From: an uncultured Oscillospiraceae bacterium
Lineage (GTDB): Bacteria; Bacillota; Clostridia; Oscillospirales; Ruminococcaceae
Reading direction: 5' to 3'
DNA: 51,350 nt
NCBI GenBank assembly: GCA_949285935.1
Contig: CASEAH010000048.1
Location: forward strand, 1 to 51,350
Shown here: positions 1 to 8,460 of the stretch, one piece after another
Position numbering within the stretch: position 1 is the stretch's first letter
Layout of the letters: each line of letters starts with the position of its first letter
Notes under the pieces: generated by a model
What the model was told of the DNA's origin: nothing
Seen by the model: only the letters and a program-made list of their open reading frames with translations
Databases searched by the model: none
Program-made: the position numbers and the translations under genes

Positions 1-92
1 TCCGGCTCCCTGGACCTTCAGTTGATCTATTACTTGATCTATCAGTTGACCTATTCCGTGTCCAGTTAACCTATCAGTTGATTTATTGGGGC
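1..92. repeat. Degenerate ~12-bp tandem repeat at left edge
   Basis: Imperfect copies of a unit like CAGTTGATCTAT follow one another (cagttgatctat, tacttgatctat, cagttgacctat, then after an 8-base break cagttaacctat and cagttgatttat). The stretch may continue left of the window. A plus-strand frame is open from the edge to a TAA near 69, and a minus-strand frame is open as well, so it could be the tail or start of a repeat-bearing gene outside the window. I cannot assign a function. Confidence 0.4.
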
Positions 93-138
93 TTTTTTGG
101 GGTTTATATCGACCGAATCGGACGCTTTTTTCGGAAAA

Positions 139-178
139 CAAAAAAAGAGTACAGGAATCTTTTGATTCCTGTACTCTT
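139..178 (-). terminator. Intrinsic terminator of rpsB-tsf
   Basis: A 15-bp perfect stem (145-159 with 164-178) closes a 4-base loop. On the minus strand it is followed by a run of T residues, about 85 bases past the tsf stop. Confidence 0.9.
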
Positions 179-264
179 CTGCATCTTTATTCAGCTTCTC
201 CCACTTTCTCTTGGCCTAAAATCTGGGATTTTTGGCGTTTTTTCGTGGGACGGTGATAAATGGT

Positions 265-1179
265 TTATTTTTTCAGCTGCTTGGCGATCTCTTCAGCAAA
301 GTTCTCTTCGCGCTTCTCCAAGCCTTCGCCCTTCTCGAAGCGAACAAACTTCACTACCTTGATTTCTCCGCCCAGCTCTTTGGCGGTATCCTTGGTGAAC
401 TGGCCAACGCTGATATCGCCGTTCTTCACAAAGGGCTGCTCCAGCAGGCACACTTCCTTGTAGTACTTATTGATGCGGCCCATCACCATTTTCTCAGCAA
501 TGTTGGCGGGTTTACCCTCGTTCATAGCCTGAACGGTGAGGATCTCCTTCTCCTTGGCGATCTCCTCAGCGGGCACATCCTCCCGGCCTACATAAGCGGG
601 AGATACCGCAGCGATCTGCATCGCCACATCCTTGGCATAGGTCTTGAACTCCTCTTTGCCAGCAACAGCGGGAGCCTCAAACAGGACCATGACGCCGATC
701 CGGCCGCCGCCATGGATGTAGGTGATGATGTCGCCCTCGTAACGCTCAAAGCGGCGAACCTTCAGGTTTTCACCAATGGTGAGTACCTTCTCCCGCAGAG
801 CTTCCTCAACGGTCTCGGAACCGCCGGAGATCTGGCAGGCCATCAGGGCATCCAAATCGGCAGGATTCTTTTCAATAACTGTCTTGGCGCAAACCTCAAC
901 AAAGGCATTAAAGTCGGCATTCTTGGCCACAAAGTCAGTCTCGGAGTTGACCTCAATAATGGCGCCAACCTTCTTGGCCTCGTCCACCATCGCGCAGACA
1001 ACGCCTTCGGCGGCAATGCGGCCGGCCTTCTTGGCCACAGCGGCCAGGCCCTTCTCGCGGAGCAGTTCAACCGCCTTGTCCATGTCGCCATTGGCTTCGG
1101 TAAGAGCCTTTTTGCAGTCCATCATGCCGCAGCCGGTCTTTTCACGGAGATTCTGTACGTCCTTTGCAGTAAAAGCCAT
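265..1179 (-). CDS. tsf: Translation elongation factor Ts
   Basis: EF-Ts, the cytosolic guanine-nucleotide exchange factor that recycles EF-Tu. The product is about 304 residues, the normal full length. It begins MAFTAKDVQNLREKTGCGMM, with the family motif TGCGMMDCKKAL near residues 16-27 that contacts EF-Tu, and has the TDFVAKN motif in the core. The ATG at 1179 is chosen over an upstream in-frame ATG at 1203 because a clear AGGAGG lies just upstream and the family N-terminus starts here. It lies about 110 bases downstream of rpsB on the same strand and ends before a strong terminator, so the two form the usual rpsB-tsf operon. Confidence 0.97.
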   Translation of the reverse strand: MAFTAKDVQNLREKTGCGMMDCKKALTEANGDMDKAVELLREKGLAAVAKKAGRIAAEGVVCAMVDEAKKVGAIIEVNSETDFVAKNADFNAFVEVCAKTVIEKNPADLDALMACQISGGSETVEEALREKVLTIGENLKVRRFERYEGDIITYIHGGGRIGVMVLFEAPAVAGKEEFKTYAKDVAMQIAAVSPAYVGREDVPAEEIAKEKEILTVQAMNEGKPANIAEKMVMGRINKYYKEVCLLEQPFVKNGDISVGQFTKDTAKELGGEIKVVKFVRFEKGEGLEKREENFAEEIAKQLKK

Positions 1180-1289
1180 AAATATTGCCTCCTGTATCTT
1201 CAATCGTTCTCGATTCGTTTCAATCCTATTTCACCGAACAAATGCCCGAACTTCCATCCGGGCATTGCTCTTACATGTTCAAAACAGAA

Positions 1290-2042
1290 TCAGTTGGCGG
1301 CTTCCTCAGCGGCAGCCTCAGCCTCGGCGGCCTCCGCTTCTGCCTCAGCCGCGCCCTGAGCGCCCTGACGGCCCTCGATGATGGCGTCGGCCATGGTCTG
1401 GGAAATCAGCTTAACGGCACGGATGGCGTCGTCGTTGCCGGGAATCACGTAATCGATCTCATCGGGATCGCAGTTGGTATCCACGATAGCTACGATGGGA
1501 ATGCCCAGCTTCCGGGCTTCAGAAACGGCAATGCGCTCCTTGCGGGGGTCAACGATGAACAGCGCACCGGGCAGCTTGTTCATGCTCTTGATGCCGCCCA
1601 GGAATTTCTCCAGCTTTTCGATCTCCAGAGCCAGCTTGGCAGCTTCCTTCTTGGTCAGGCGGTCAAAAGTACCGTCCTCTTTCATTTTATTCAGCTGCTC
1701 CAGACGGGCAATGCGGCGGCGGATGGTCTTGAAGTTGGTCATCATACCGCCCAGCCAACGGGCATTCACATAGTAAGCGCCGGCTCTCTCGGCTTCCTCC
1801 TTAATGGAGTCGCCAGCCTGCTTCTTGGTGCCCACAAACAGGACGTTGCCGCCTTCGGCCGCGATATCACGGACAAACATATAAGCTTCTTCCAGCTTCT
1901 TGACGGTCTTCTGCAGGTCGATGATGTAAATGCCGTTGCGCTCGGTGAAGATGTACTGAGCCATCTTGGGGTTCCATCTTCTGGTCTGGTGACCGAAATG
2001 CACACCGGCCTCCAGGAGCTGCTTCATTGTAACTACTGCCAT
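1290..2042 (-). CDS. rpsB: 30S ribosomal protein S2
   Basis: Small-subunit ribosomal protein S2, about 250 residues. It opens with [20 protein letters not shown] and carries the S2 signatures [10 protein letters not shown] near the start and the Asp-Pro motif region (FIVDPRKE) in the centre. The ATG at 2042 has an AAGGAGG upstream; the longer open frame to 2135 lacks this support. The last ~27 residues form an Ala/Glu-rich acidic tail, longer than in Bacillus S2 and likely unstructured. It is the first gene of the rpsB-tsf operon, with a sigma-A-type promoter at 2151-2179. Confidence 0.97.
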   Translation of the reverse strand: MAVVTMKQLLEAGVHFGHQTRRWNPKMAQYIFTERNGIYIIDLQKTVKKLEEAYMFVRDIAAEGGNVLFVGTKKQAGDSIKEEAERAGAYYVNARWLGGMMTNFKTIRRRIARLEQLNKMKEDGTFDRLTKKEAAKLALEIEKLEKFLGGIKSMNKLPGALFIVDPRKERIAVSEARKLGIPIVAIVDTNCDPDEIDYVIPGNDDAIRAVKLISQTMADAIIEGRQGAQGAAEAEAEAAEAEAAAEEAAN

Positions 2043-2150
2043 GACAAAAATTCCTCCTTTGGTTTTGAAACCTCTGCGTTCCGCACTTTGGACGGCCACC
2101 GGGATTCCGGCACCTGCCCTCCAATTGGAGCGCATGCGTTTTGCCGTATT

Positions 2151-2179
2151 ATGATACCATAACTACAGCCTGTTTGCAA
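2151..2179 (-). promoter_or_regulatory. Promoter of rpsB-tsf
   Basis: Minus strand: TTGCAA (2174-2179), 17-base spacer, TATCAT (2151-2156). This leaves a leader of roughly 100 bases before the rpsB ATG, room for an autoregulatory site, though none is recognised. Confidence 0.6.
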
Positions 2180-2239
2180 GAACTTTTTCTCGATTTTCTA
2201 CAAAAAGTTTCCTGATTTTTCTCTATAACGCCAAACTGT

Positions 2240-2533
2240 TTATCCAAAGAGGCGGTCCAGCAAAGAGGTCTGACGTCTGCGGCAGCTCCCCTGAGGATGA
2301 CAATACTTAACCAGCACGGTATCCTCACCAATGCACTGGATCTGATTCCAGCGAATGACGATATCCTCTTCCCGCCCCAAAAGTCCAAAAAGCTTCTGGC
2401 GGCCGTAGATGACAATCGCTGTCACGCAGGCACAGCAGGTGTCGATCTCCACATCGGATACACAGCCCATACAGCTGCCGTCGTTGATATTGACCACTTC
2501 TTTATACCGCAAATCCACGATCCTGCAAACCAT
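2240..2533 (-). CDS. YlmC/YmxH family sporulation-associated PRC-barrel protein
   Basis: A 97-residue PRC-barrel-like protein of the YlmC/YmxH family, which in Firmicutes is tied to sporulation but has no firmly established biochemical role. Family marks are RIVDLRYKEVVNI at the start, a G-CVSDVEID strand pair, the FGLLGREEDIVI segment and an IGEDTVLV end. The last ~12 residues (CRRRQTSLLDRLFG) are a family-atypical basic tail. It starts about 80 bases downstream of sigG on the same strand, the usual neighbourhood, and is probably cotranscribed with it. Confidence 0.85.
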   Translation of the reverse strand: MVCRIVDLRYKEVVNINDGSCMGCVSDVEIDTCCACVTAIVIYGRQKLFGLLGREEDIVIRWNQIQCIGEDTVLVKYCHPQGSCRRRQTSLLDRLFG

Positions 2534-2613
2534 ACTCTCACCGCCCCCGGTAACAGTGTATGCAGGACGGCAGGTCCCATAGAGCGGTCAACCGCCAATC
2601 TTTTTCTCGTATC

Positions 2614-3384
2614 CTATATTTGCTTTTTGATCCGCTCCAGGGCGCCCTTTTCGATCCGGGATACCTGAGCCTGGCTGATCCCGATTTCCCGGGAGACCTC
2701 GATCTGGGTTTTCCCCACCAAAAAGCGCAGGGAAAGGATCTTTTTTTCACGCTCGCTCAGGTTTTCCATGGCCTGCTTGAGGGCGATTTCCTCCAGCCAG
2801 TCGGTGTCGGTACAGTTATCACGGATCTGGTCCATGACAAAAATAGTGTCCCTGCCGTCTGAATAGACAGGATCATAAAGGGAGCTGGGCTCCACAATGG
2901 ACTCCAGGGCCAGTACCACGTCCTCCTTGGGGCAACCCATTTCAGCGGCGATCTCCTCCACCGTGGGCTCCCGGAGGTTTCTTCCCGTCAATAGCTCTTT
3001 GGTCTGCATGGCCTTGTAGGCCGTGTCCCGCATACTGCGGCTCACCCGAACCATGTTGTTGTCCCGGAGGTATCGCCGGATTTCTCCAATGATCATGGGA
3101 ACCCCATAAGTGCTGAATTTAACTCCCAGGTTAGGGTCAAAGTTATCAATGGCTTTAATGAGCCCCACGCAACCTACCTGAAACAGATCGTCCAGATTTT
3201 CTCCCCGATTGGTAAATTTCTGCACCACGCTGAGAACCAGGCGCAGATTACAGCTGATCAATTCTTCCCGGGCCGCCCTGTCTCCTGCCTGAGCCTTGCG
3301 GAGCAGATCCATTTTTTCCGCCTCTTTCAGGGTACGAAGACGGGCGGTATTGACCCCGCAAATTTCCACCTTATTGACATACAT
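2614..3384 (-). CDS. sigG: RNA polymerase sporulation sigma factor sigma-G
   Basis: Sigma-70-family factor that directs late forespore transcription. About 256 residues from the ATG at 3384 (MYVNKVEICGVNT), chosen because AGGGGGA lies 8 bases upstream and because NKVEICGVNT is the conserved sigma-G start; two further in-frame ATGs upstream lack this fit. Region 2 is seen as LISCNLRLVLSVVQKF through DLFQVGCVGLIKAIDNFD and the -10-binding FSTYGVPMIIGEIRRYLRD. Region 4 has the helix-turn-helix around EVSREIGISQAQVSRIEK. On the minus strand upstream (near 3450) lies CATACTA, which resembles a sigma-F/G -10, but I cannot find a convincing -35. Confidence 0.96.
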   Translation of the reverse strand: MYVNKVEICGVNTARLRTLKEAEKMDLLRKAQAGDRAAREELISCNLRLVLSVVQKFTNRGENLDDLFQVGCVGLIKAIDNFDPNLGVKFSTYGVPMIIGEIRRYLRDNNMVRVSRSMRDTAYKAMQTKELLTGRNLREPTVEEIAAEMGCPKEDVVLALESIVEPSSLYDPVYSDGRDTIFVMDQIRDNCTDTDWLEEIALKQAMENLSEREKKILSLRFLVGKTQIEVSREIGISQAQVSRIEKGALERIKKQI

Positions 3385-3508
3385 ATAAAACATCCCCCTG
3401 CCTGCTGGCATACGCCGCCCTTCGGTAAAAGGGTGCCGTATGTAATAGTATGGGCAGGGGGATTTCCCGGCTAAACCTCCGGAAAAAATATGTGGGTGGA
3501 AATTATTG

Positions 3509-4219
3509 TCACTCCCGGCAGAGGTCTACGAAACGGTCAAACAGCCTCTGGAAGCAAGGAAAGCGCTGAGCCATCCCTTCCGGATGCCACTGAACGCCTA
3601 TGATCCGGCCATCATCTGCTTCAATGCCTTCCACCATATTGTCCTCGGACCAGGCTACGGCTGAGAATCCGGGAGCTACGTCCCGGACCGCCTGATGATG
3701 GTAGGTGTTAACGTCAAACTGGGTCTCCCCGATCATCTGCGCGATAGCGCTGTCCGGCTCCGCAGTTACGGTATGGAACGGTTCACTGCGGAAAAGGGTG
3801 TTCTGATAATGGCAGTGAGCGCCTTCAAACTGGGTGGGGATGTCCTGGTACAGGGTACCGCCAAAAGTGACATTGATGATCTGGCAACCGCGGCAGATCC
3901 CAAGAATCGGCTTTCCTTCGGCCCGTACCGCTTTAATAAGGTTCATCTCAAACACATCCATCATGCGGTCGGTGCAGACCACCTGTGCCACCGGCGCTTC
4001 GCCATAGAAGCAGGGCGCCACATCAATCCCTCCCGGTACCAGAAGGCCGTCAAGGGTCTTCACCAGACTCTGAATAATCTCCTCGTCTTCCGTACGGGGG
4101 AGCAAAACGGGGGTGCCGCCGGCACGGATGATGGAATGAACATAGTCGCTTTGGGTCTTGTATCCGTCCAGTTCGCCTTGCAGCAACCGGGCGGCAGTCA
4201 TACCAATGATGGGGCGCAT
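3509..4219 (-). CDS. Class I glutamine amidotransferase, peptidase C26 (PuuD-like)
   Basis: A 236-residue gamma-glutamyl hydrolase-like protein. The family hydrolyses gamma-glutamyl bonds, for example of gamma-glutamyl-GABA in PuuD. The nucleophile elbow GICRGCQ places the catalytic Cys at about residue 109; the catalytic His is in VQWHPEGM near the C-terminus, and the oxyanion Gly segment is LLVPGGIDV. The ATG has AAGGAGAGG upstream. It sits between sigE and sigG on the same strand, a position that suggests cotranscription in some conditions. Whether it has a sporulation role (cell-wall or gamma-glutamyl substrates) is only inference. The true substrate is unknown. Confidence 0.88.
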   Translation of the reverse strand: MRPIIGMTAARLLQGELDGYKTQSDYVHSIIRAGGTPVLLPRTEDEEIIQSLVKTLDGLLVPGGIDVAPCFYGEAPVAQVVCTDRMMDVFEMNLIKAVRAEGKPILGICRGCQIINVTFGGTLYQDIPTQFEGAHCHYQNTLFRSEPFHTVTAEPDSAIAQMIGETQFDVNTYHHQAVRDVAPGFSAVAWSEDNMVEGIEADDGRIIGVQWHPEGMAQRFPCFQRLFDRFVDLCRE

Positions 4220-4300
4220 GAACTTCCTCTCCTTTTCTGCCGCAGCAATGCGGCGATATCCTCCCCATCATACAACAAAACCTTTTCAAAAGGAAGAAGA

Positions 4301-5029
4301 TCAGTAAACTTTTTCCAGATCTGCCTTAAGTCCCTTGATGATTTTCTTTTCCAGCCGGGAAATATAAGACTGAGAAATACCGATCAGGTCCGCAACTTCC
4401 TTCTGTGTTTTTTCTTCCCCTCCCGCCAGACCAAAGCGCAGTTCCATGATGGTCCGTTCACGGGGCGGCAGCTTCTCCACCGCATCCCGGAGGATATTCT
4501 GCTCCGTCTCCTGCTCAATGGAACGGCCGACTGTATCATTATCTGTTCCCAAAATATCGGAAAGGAGCAGCTCATTCCCATCCCAGTCGATGTTGAGGGG
4601 CTCGTCGATGGACACTTCGTTGCGGACGGTCTGAAATTTGCGCAGATACATCAGAATCTCATTTTCAATGCAGCGGGAGGCATAGGTGGCCAGCTTTATG
4701 TTCCGGCTGGGGCAAAAGGTATTGACCGCTTTAATCAGCCCAATCGTGCCGATGGAAACCAGATCCTCCACCCCCACGCCAGTGGATTCAAACTTGCGTG
4801 CAATGTAGACCACCAGCCGCAGATTATGAACAATGAGTTTTTCCCGGGCCTCTCTGTCATGTTCCTCCAGCCGTGCAAAGACTACCGCTTCTTCCTCCCG
4901 GGTCAGTGGAGGCGGCAGGGTCTCCGGCCCGTTGATATAATAAACTTCTCCCGGCCCACGGATCCAACACAGCAATTTCCGCCATAATTCCCGCACCTTG
5001 CCTTGCAGCCGGTCTCCCAAAGCTTTCAT
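4301..5029 (-). CDS. sigE: RNA polymerase sporulation sigma factor sigma-E (pro-form)
   Basis: Mother-cell sigma factor made as an inactive precursor. The 242-residue product has an N-terminal pro-sequence of about 29 residues (basic and amphipathic, [18 protein letters not shown]) ending at the conserved processing zone [14 protein letters not shown]. Core region 2 follows: [30 protein letters not shown] and the -10 helix [19 protein letters not shown]. The region 4 helix-turn-helix is [18 protein letters not shown]. The gene lies 14 bases downstream of spoIIGA, which encodes the protease that removes the pro-sequence, so this is a normal spoIIG operon. Confidence 0.97.
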   Translation of the reverse strand: MKALGDRLQGKVRELWRKLLCWIRGPGEVYYINGPETLPPPLTREEEAVVFARLEEHDREAREKLIVHNLRLVVYIARKFESTGVGVEDLVSIGTIGLIKAVNTFCPSRNIKLATYASRCIENEILMYLRKFQTVRNEVSIDEPLNIDWDGNELLLSDILGTDNDTVGRSIEQETEQNILRDAVEKLPPRERTIMELRFGLAGGEEKTQKEVADLIGISQSYISRLEKKIIKGLKADLEKVY

Positions 5030-5043
5030 ACCATTTGACCACC

Positions 5044-5901
5044 TTACGTTAAAATCTGGATGACCTGAGGGTGAAAGACTCCGCTGTAAGTCCCATCCCC
5101 GATTTCGTGGCTGCTGACCGCCACATATCCCTGAATCTCCTCCTCCCCCGCTTTTGTTTTCACCGTCATGCTGTCCGGCCGGAAAGCTACCAGCATCTTT
5201 TCTCCCGCTACCGTACTGCAGCCTACCACCCGCAAGCCGGGCGGAAGCGTACCGTCCAGTCCTTCCCGGAGGATATACGCTTCTTCCTCCGGGGTCAGGA
5301 GCGCAGCCGCAGCCGTCAGTGACACCACCACCACCGGCAGTCCGGAAAATGGTTCTGTCAACCTGTTTCCGGTATCCGCCAGAGCCGGAAAAGAAACCAC
5401 TCTTTCCATCCTTTTAACAGTAAAGGTATATACCTTTCCACCTTGATCTCCCTGCCTGAAAATGCCGTTAAAAGCCGATACAAAGCCGTATGCGGCAATC
5501 ACGGAGCCGACAAGCAGCAGCGGCCTGATGTGAAAATAGATTGCCCCGTTCCCTACCGCAACCATCCCAGGCGGAAGAACCATCCAAAGCGCCAGTACCG
5601 CTCCCGCGGTCAGGAAACTGACGCCGTAAAACACCAGCAGCAGGCGAAAAAATACCCGGGGCGGACGTCTTCCATAGGCCGCAGCTATGACTGCTGCTGC
5701 CAGAACCATCCGGACCATCAAATCGGCGCCGAAAGAACGGACCGGCAAAAAAATGACCAGGGAACCCACAGCTCCTACCAAGGCTGCTCCATATCGCCGC
5801 CTTGTACTCAGGGGAATTCCGGTCAACAGCACACACATCCGCAGAAGCATCAGATCAATGATAAAATTAATGGTAATCAGGACGTCTGCATAAATGGTCA
5901 T
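5044..5901 (-). CDS. spoIIGA: Sigma-E processing peptidase SpoIIGA
   Basis: Membrane-anchored aspartic protease that cleaves pro-sigma-E in the mother cell. The 285-residue protein has an N-terminal half of about five hydrophobic helices, beginning [17 protein letters not shown] as in the family. The soluble C-terminal domain carries the single active-site motif DTGN at residues 176-179 followed by PFSGLPV, as expected for a half-domain enzyme that works as a dimer. It is the first gene of the spoIIG operon and is preceded by a TATACT -10 and a candidate Spo0A box. Confidence 0.93.
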   Translation of the reverse strand: MTIYADVLITINFIIDLMLLRMCVLLTGIPLSTRRRYGAALVGAVGSLVIFLPVRSFGADLMVRMVLAAAVIAAAYGRRPPRVFFRLLLVFYGVSFLTAGAVLALWMVLPPGMVAVGNGAIYFHIRPLLLVGSVIAAYGFVSAFNGIFRQGDQGGKVYTFTVKRMERVVSFPALADTGNRLTEPFSGLPVVVVSLTAAAALLTPEEEAYILREGLDGTLPPGLRVVGCSTVAGEKMLVAFRPDSMTVKTKAGEEEIQGYVAVSSHEIGDGTYSGVFHPQVIQILT

Positions 5902-5949
5902 TCCCAGTTGTCCGCCTTCTTTGTATTTTCCCTAATTGTCCGTAATCCC

Positions 5950-5983
5950 AGTATATGTCCCGGCAGAGGAAAAATTGGTCGAA
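5950..5983 (-). promoter_or_regulatory. spoIIG promoter with candidate Spo0A box
   Basis: On the minus strand, TATACT (5950-5955) has no consensus -35 at normal spacing. Instead a TTCGACC element (GGTCGAA on plus, 5977-5983), a 6/7 match to the 0A box TGTCGAA, ends 21 bases upstream. The Bacillus subtilis spoIIG promoter has the same TATACT -10 with Spo0A bound where the -35 should be. The similarity is seen; the regulation is inferred. Confidence 0.5.
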
Positions 5984-6533
5984 GGCGGCGGAGACCGGGT
6001 GAAAAGCTGCCGGGGTCGGATCCTCTTGTTCTTAAAACAGCCTTCCCGGTCACGAGGAAGGTTTACACGGCTTCTCAAAGCATACTCTGCTGTATGACTT
6101 TGGCCAACCCCCCACATTTTTATCTCTCACCCTGTAATTACATCAGGCTTGCATTTTGTTTAAGAAAAAATTTCTGCTTGCAGATCCTTCTCCTTCTGTT
6201 TTGCCGGCCTTCTCTCGTCATATGCCATCTTATTGGAAGCACCCAGCTGAAATGGCCTTCTTTCTGCACAGGCACAGAAAAGACCTCTGACAGAATGCTC
6301 ATGGTTATTCAAGCAACGCCTTTTCCCTGCATTGCCGCAGAAAAGATGCCGCCGCGGGAACCTTCCCAGGATTTCCCCTTCCACAGCCAGCTTGCTATCT
6401 TTGGGATACCCAACTGAATCAAGTATCAAAAATTAAAGTGTCCATCCCGTTTCCCAATCAAAAAACGTTCCGACGAAACCGTGCCAAAAATCTCAGGCCC
6501 CTTTCCTGTCTTTTTTGTCTATCGCCATGATCC
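5984..6533. other. Gene-free stretch between spoIIG and padR
   Basis: About 550 bases without a supported gene. A minus-strand frame (6160-6429, TTG start) reads somewhat like protein but has no ribosome-binding site and no recognisable family. I see no RNA gene or terminator here. Confidence 0.5.
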
Positions 6534-6562
6534 TTGACATTATCGATATTCGATGTTACACT
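6534..6562 (+). promoter_or_regulatory. Promoter of padR-DUF2812
   Basis: Near-consensus sigma-A promoter: TTGACA (6534-6539), 17-base spacer, TACACT (6557-6562). An operator-like palindrome occupies the spacer. Confidence 0.8.
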
Positions 6563-6589
6563 GTATTTGAAATATTGAATATCGATATT
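6539..6589. promoter_or_regulatory. Twin palindromic operators, likely for PadR autoregulation
   Basis: Two near-identical 12-bp palindromes: ATTATCGATATT (6539-6550) inside the -35/-10 spacer, and AATATCGATATT (6578-6589), a perfect palindrome, downstream of the -10. Together they also form a 13-bp inverted repeat with one mismatch (6542-6554 with 6574-6586). A repressor bound here would block both polymerase binding and clearance. PadR proteins commonly bind AT-rich dyads at their own promoter; that this PadR binds here is inferred. Confidence 0.65.
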
Positions 6590-6607
6590 TGTAAAGGAGG
6601 GAGCCCC

Positions 6608-6934
6608 TTGCCGCGGGAAAAATTCCGCACATTGACTGAGCAAATGTTCTATATCCTGCTGTGCCTGCGTGAAGAGTGCTGCGGAGTGGATATTATGGCC
6701 CGGGTAGACGCTCTTACCGGCGGGCGGGTCACTGTGGGGCCCGGTACCCTTTATACCCTGCTGGAAAGTTTCCTGACTGCGGGAATGATCCGGGAAACAC
6801 GGGCCGAAGGACGCAGACGCAGTTACCTGATTACTCCGGCTGGTTCCGCCATGCTGGAGGAGGAGTATCAGCGGCTTCTGCTGCTGGCCGAAGACTACCG
6901 GAGGCTGACCGGTTCAGGGAGGGATCCGCAATGA
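6608..6934 (+). CDS. PadR family transcriptional regulator
   Basis: A 108-residue winged-helix repressor of the PadR type, subfamily found next to DUF2812 proteins. TLTEQMFYILLCLREECCGVDI is the first helix pair, GPGTLYTLLESFLTAGMI the recognition helix, and RRRSYLITPAGSAMLEEE the wing. It ends in a short amphipathic helix (about residues 80-100) expected to dimerise. The start is the TTG at 6608, because AAAGGAGGGA lies 6-8 bases upstream; an in-frame ATG further up has no such signal. Its stop overlaps the next ATG (ATGA), so the two are translationally coupled and probably a regulator/target pair. Confidence 0.9.
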   Translation: MPREKFRTLTEQMFYILLCLREECCGVDIMARVDALTGGRVTVGPGTLYTLLESFLTAGMIRETRAEGRRRSYLITPAGSAMLEEEYQRLLLLAEDYRRLTGSGRDPQ

Positions 6935-8313
6935 AAAAACACAGACTGGAACAATTCCTGTTTATGGATTGGGAGGGCATCGAAGCACATCTGAGTGAAA
7001 TGGCATCCAAAGGCTGGTTCCTGGAAAAAATCGGGGCTTTCTGGTGGACCTACCGAAAGGGAGAACCCCGACAGCTTACTTACGCGGTAACCTACTTCCC
7101 GGAGGCTTCCGATTTTGCTCCCGGGCCTACCCAAGGTGAGGAAACTTTTCAGGATTACTGCCAGTTTGCGGGATGGCAATTTGTCGCCAGCCGTGCTCAA
7201 ATACAGGTTTTCTGCACCGACCGCCCCGACCCCATCCCCATCGAAAATGATGAAGCCTTAAAGCTGGAAGTCATTCATCGCTCCGCCAGAAAAAGCCTGT
7301 TGCCCGGCATGGGCGCAACCCTGATCATCTCTCTGCTCCAAGTAGCTTTTCAGGGGTATCGCTTTCTGACCGACCCTCTGGATATCTTCAGCGACGGGAT
7401 TCAGCTTTCCGCCTCCCTGGTCTGGCCGCTGCTGTTCGCCTATGTCCTGTTTGTTCTGGGAGATTATATCATATGGTACCGGCGTTCTCTCCGCTCGGTG
7501 GCTGCCGGTGGCGCCTGTTTTCCCGGGCACACACGCCTCCGGCGGATCGTCTCACGGGGCTATCTGATTCTTATCTGCCTGGTGTCCCTGTTCATGCTGG
7601 CGTCAGCTCTGGACAGCAGCCGGGGATGGATGCTGGCGGGCAGTTTGTCTTTTGTACTGATCGTGGTTCTTCTGACCCAAGGCATCAAAGAACTTTTTAA
7701 ACGAAAAAAGGCCCCCCGCAAGGTAACATTCGCTGTCACCATAGGAGCTGCCTTTTTCTTCTCTTTTGCCGCAATCGGTCTTTTGGGGTGGAGCATCATG
7801 GGTTTTTCAGACCTGTGGAAGCGGGAACCGGTCCGCACCATCTCCGTTCCCATCTCTGATGACCGTATCTGGAAGTGGCCGCTCTACAATGACCCTCTGC
7901 CCTTTACTCTGGAGGATCTTGGATTGGGCAGCGGATACTCCGACTATTCCCGGGAGTTAACAGTAAACCGCACCCCGCTGCTGTGTGTGACCGATGCCCG
8001 GCAGGATTCCCCGCCCGATGGGCAGGACGTCCCTGCCCTCTCCTATCAAATTGCGGATGTTTCCCTGCCGTGGCTTTATGAACTGTGTTTCAGAGACTAC
8101 CTAAACCAAAGATGGGATTCAGCTTTCCGGCTGTGTGATGAACCCGCCTGGGAAGCCAATGCAGTATACAGGGTGTTTTGGGAGGATGAGCCGGGGAACA
8201 CCTGGCTGGTCTGCTATGACCGGCAGATTCTGTACCTTACCCTGCATGGTGCAGAGCTTTCTCCGGAGCAGATGACGGTTATATCCCGCAAGCTGGCGGC
8301 CTACTGCGACTGA
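6931..8313 (+). CDS. DUF2812 domain membrane protein
   Basis: A 460-residue protein. Residues 1-105 are a soluble DUF2812 domain (KKHRLEQFLFMDWEGIEAHL, then MASKGWFLEKIG and the aromatic stretch WWTYRKGEPR). Several membrane spans follow between about residues 120 and 300. The C-terminal ~150 residues are soluble and probably extracytoplasmic. The function of DUF2812 is unknown; it recurs beside PadR regulators in Firmicutes, which suggests a repressible response to envelope or drug stress. The start overlaps the padR stop. No enzyme motif is visible. Confidence 0.85.
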   Translation: MKKHRLEQFLFMDWEGIEAHLSEMASKGWFLEKIGAFWWTYRKGEPRQLTYAVTYFPEASDFAPGPTQGEETFQDYCQFAGWQFVASRAQIQVFCTDRPDPIPIENDEALKLEVIHRSARKSLLPGMGATLIISLLQVAFQGYRFLTDPLDIFSDGIQLSASLVWPLLFAYVLFVLGDYIIWYRRSLRSVAAGGACFPGHTRLRRIVSRGYLILICLVSLFMLASALDSSRGWMLAGSLSFVLIVVLLTQGIKELFKRKKAPRKVTFAVTIGAAFFFSFAAIGLLGWSIMGFSDLWKREPVRTISVPISDDRIWKWPLYNDPLPFTLEDLGLGSGYSDYSRELTVNRTPLLCVTDARQDSPPDGQDVPALSYQIADVSLPWLYELCFRDYLNQRWDSAFRLCDEPAWEANAVYRVFWEDEPGNTWLVCYDRQILYLTLHGAELSPEQMTVISRKLAAYCD

Positions 8314-8460
8314 CCGCCACTTTCTGCCGCTTCCAACGGAGATGTCTCCCCTAAATGAAAGAGGCGCCGGGCATTTTCAATTGATACCGGGGATGTATAT
8401 CCAATGTAACCGGGCTTTCACCCCGGTGGAGTTCTTCTGAACGACATCACAGCCTGGAGG

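Noticed and set aside
8314-8460. Possible terminator between DUF2812 and GNAT genes
   Set aside because: Only a 6-bp ACCGGG/CCCGGT stem without a T-run.
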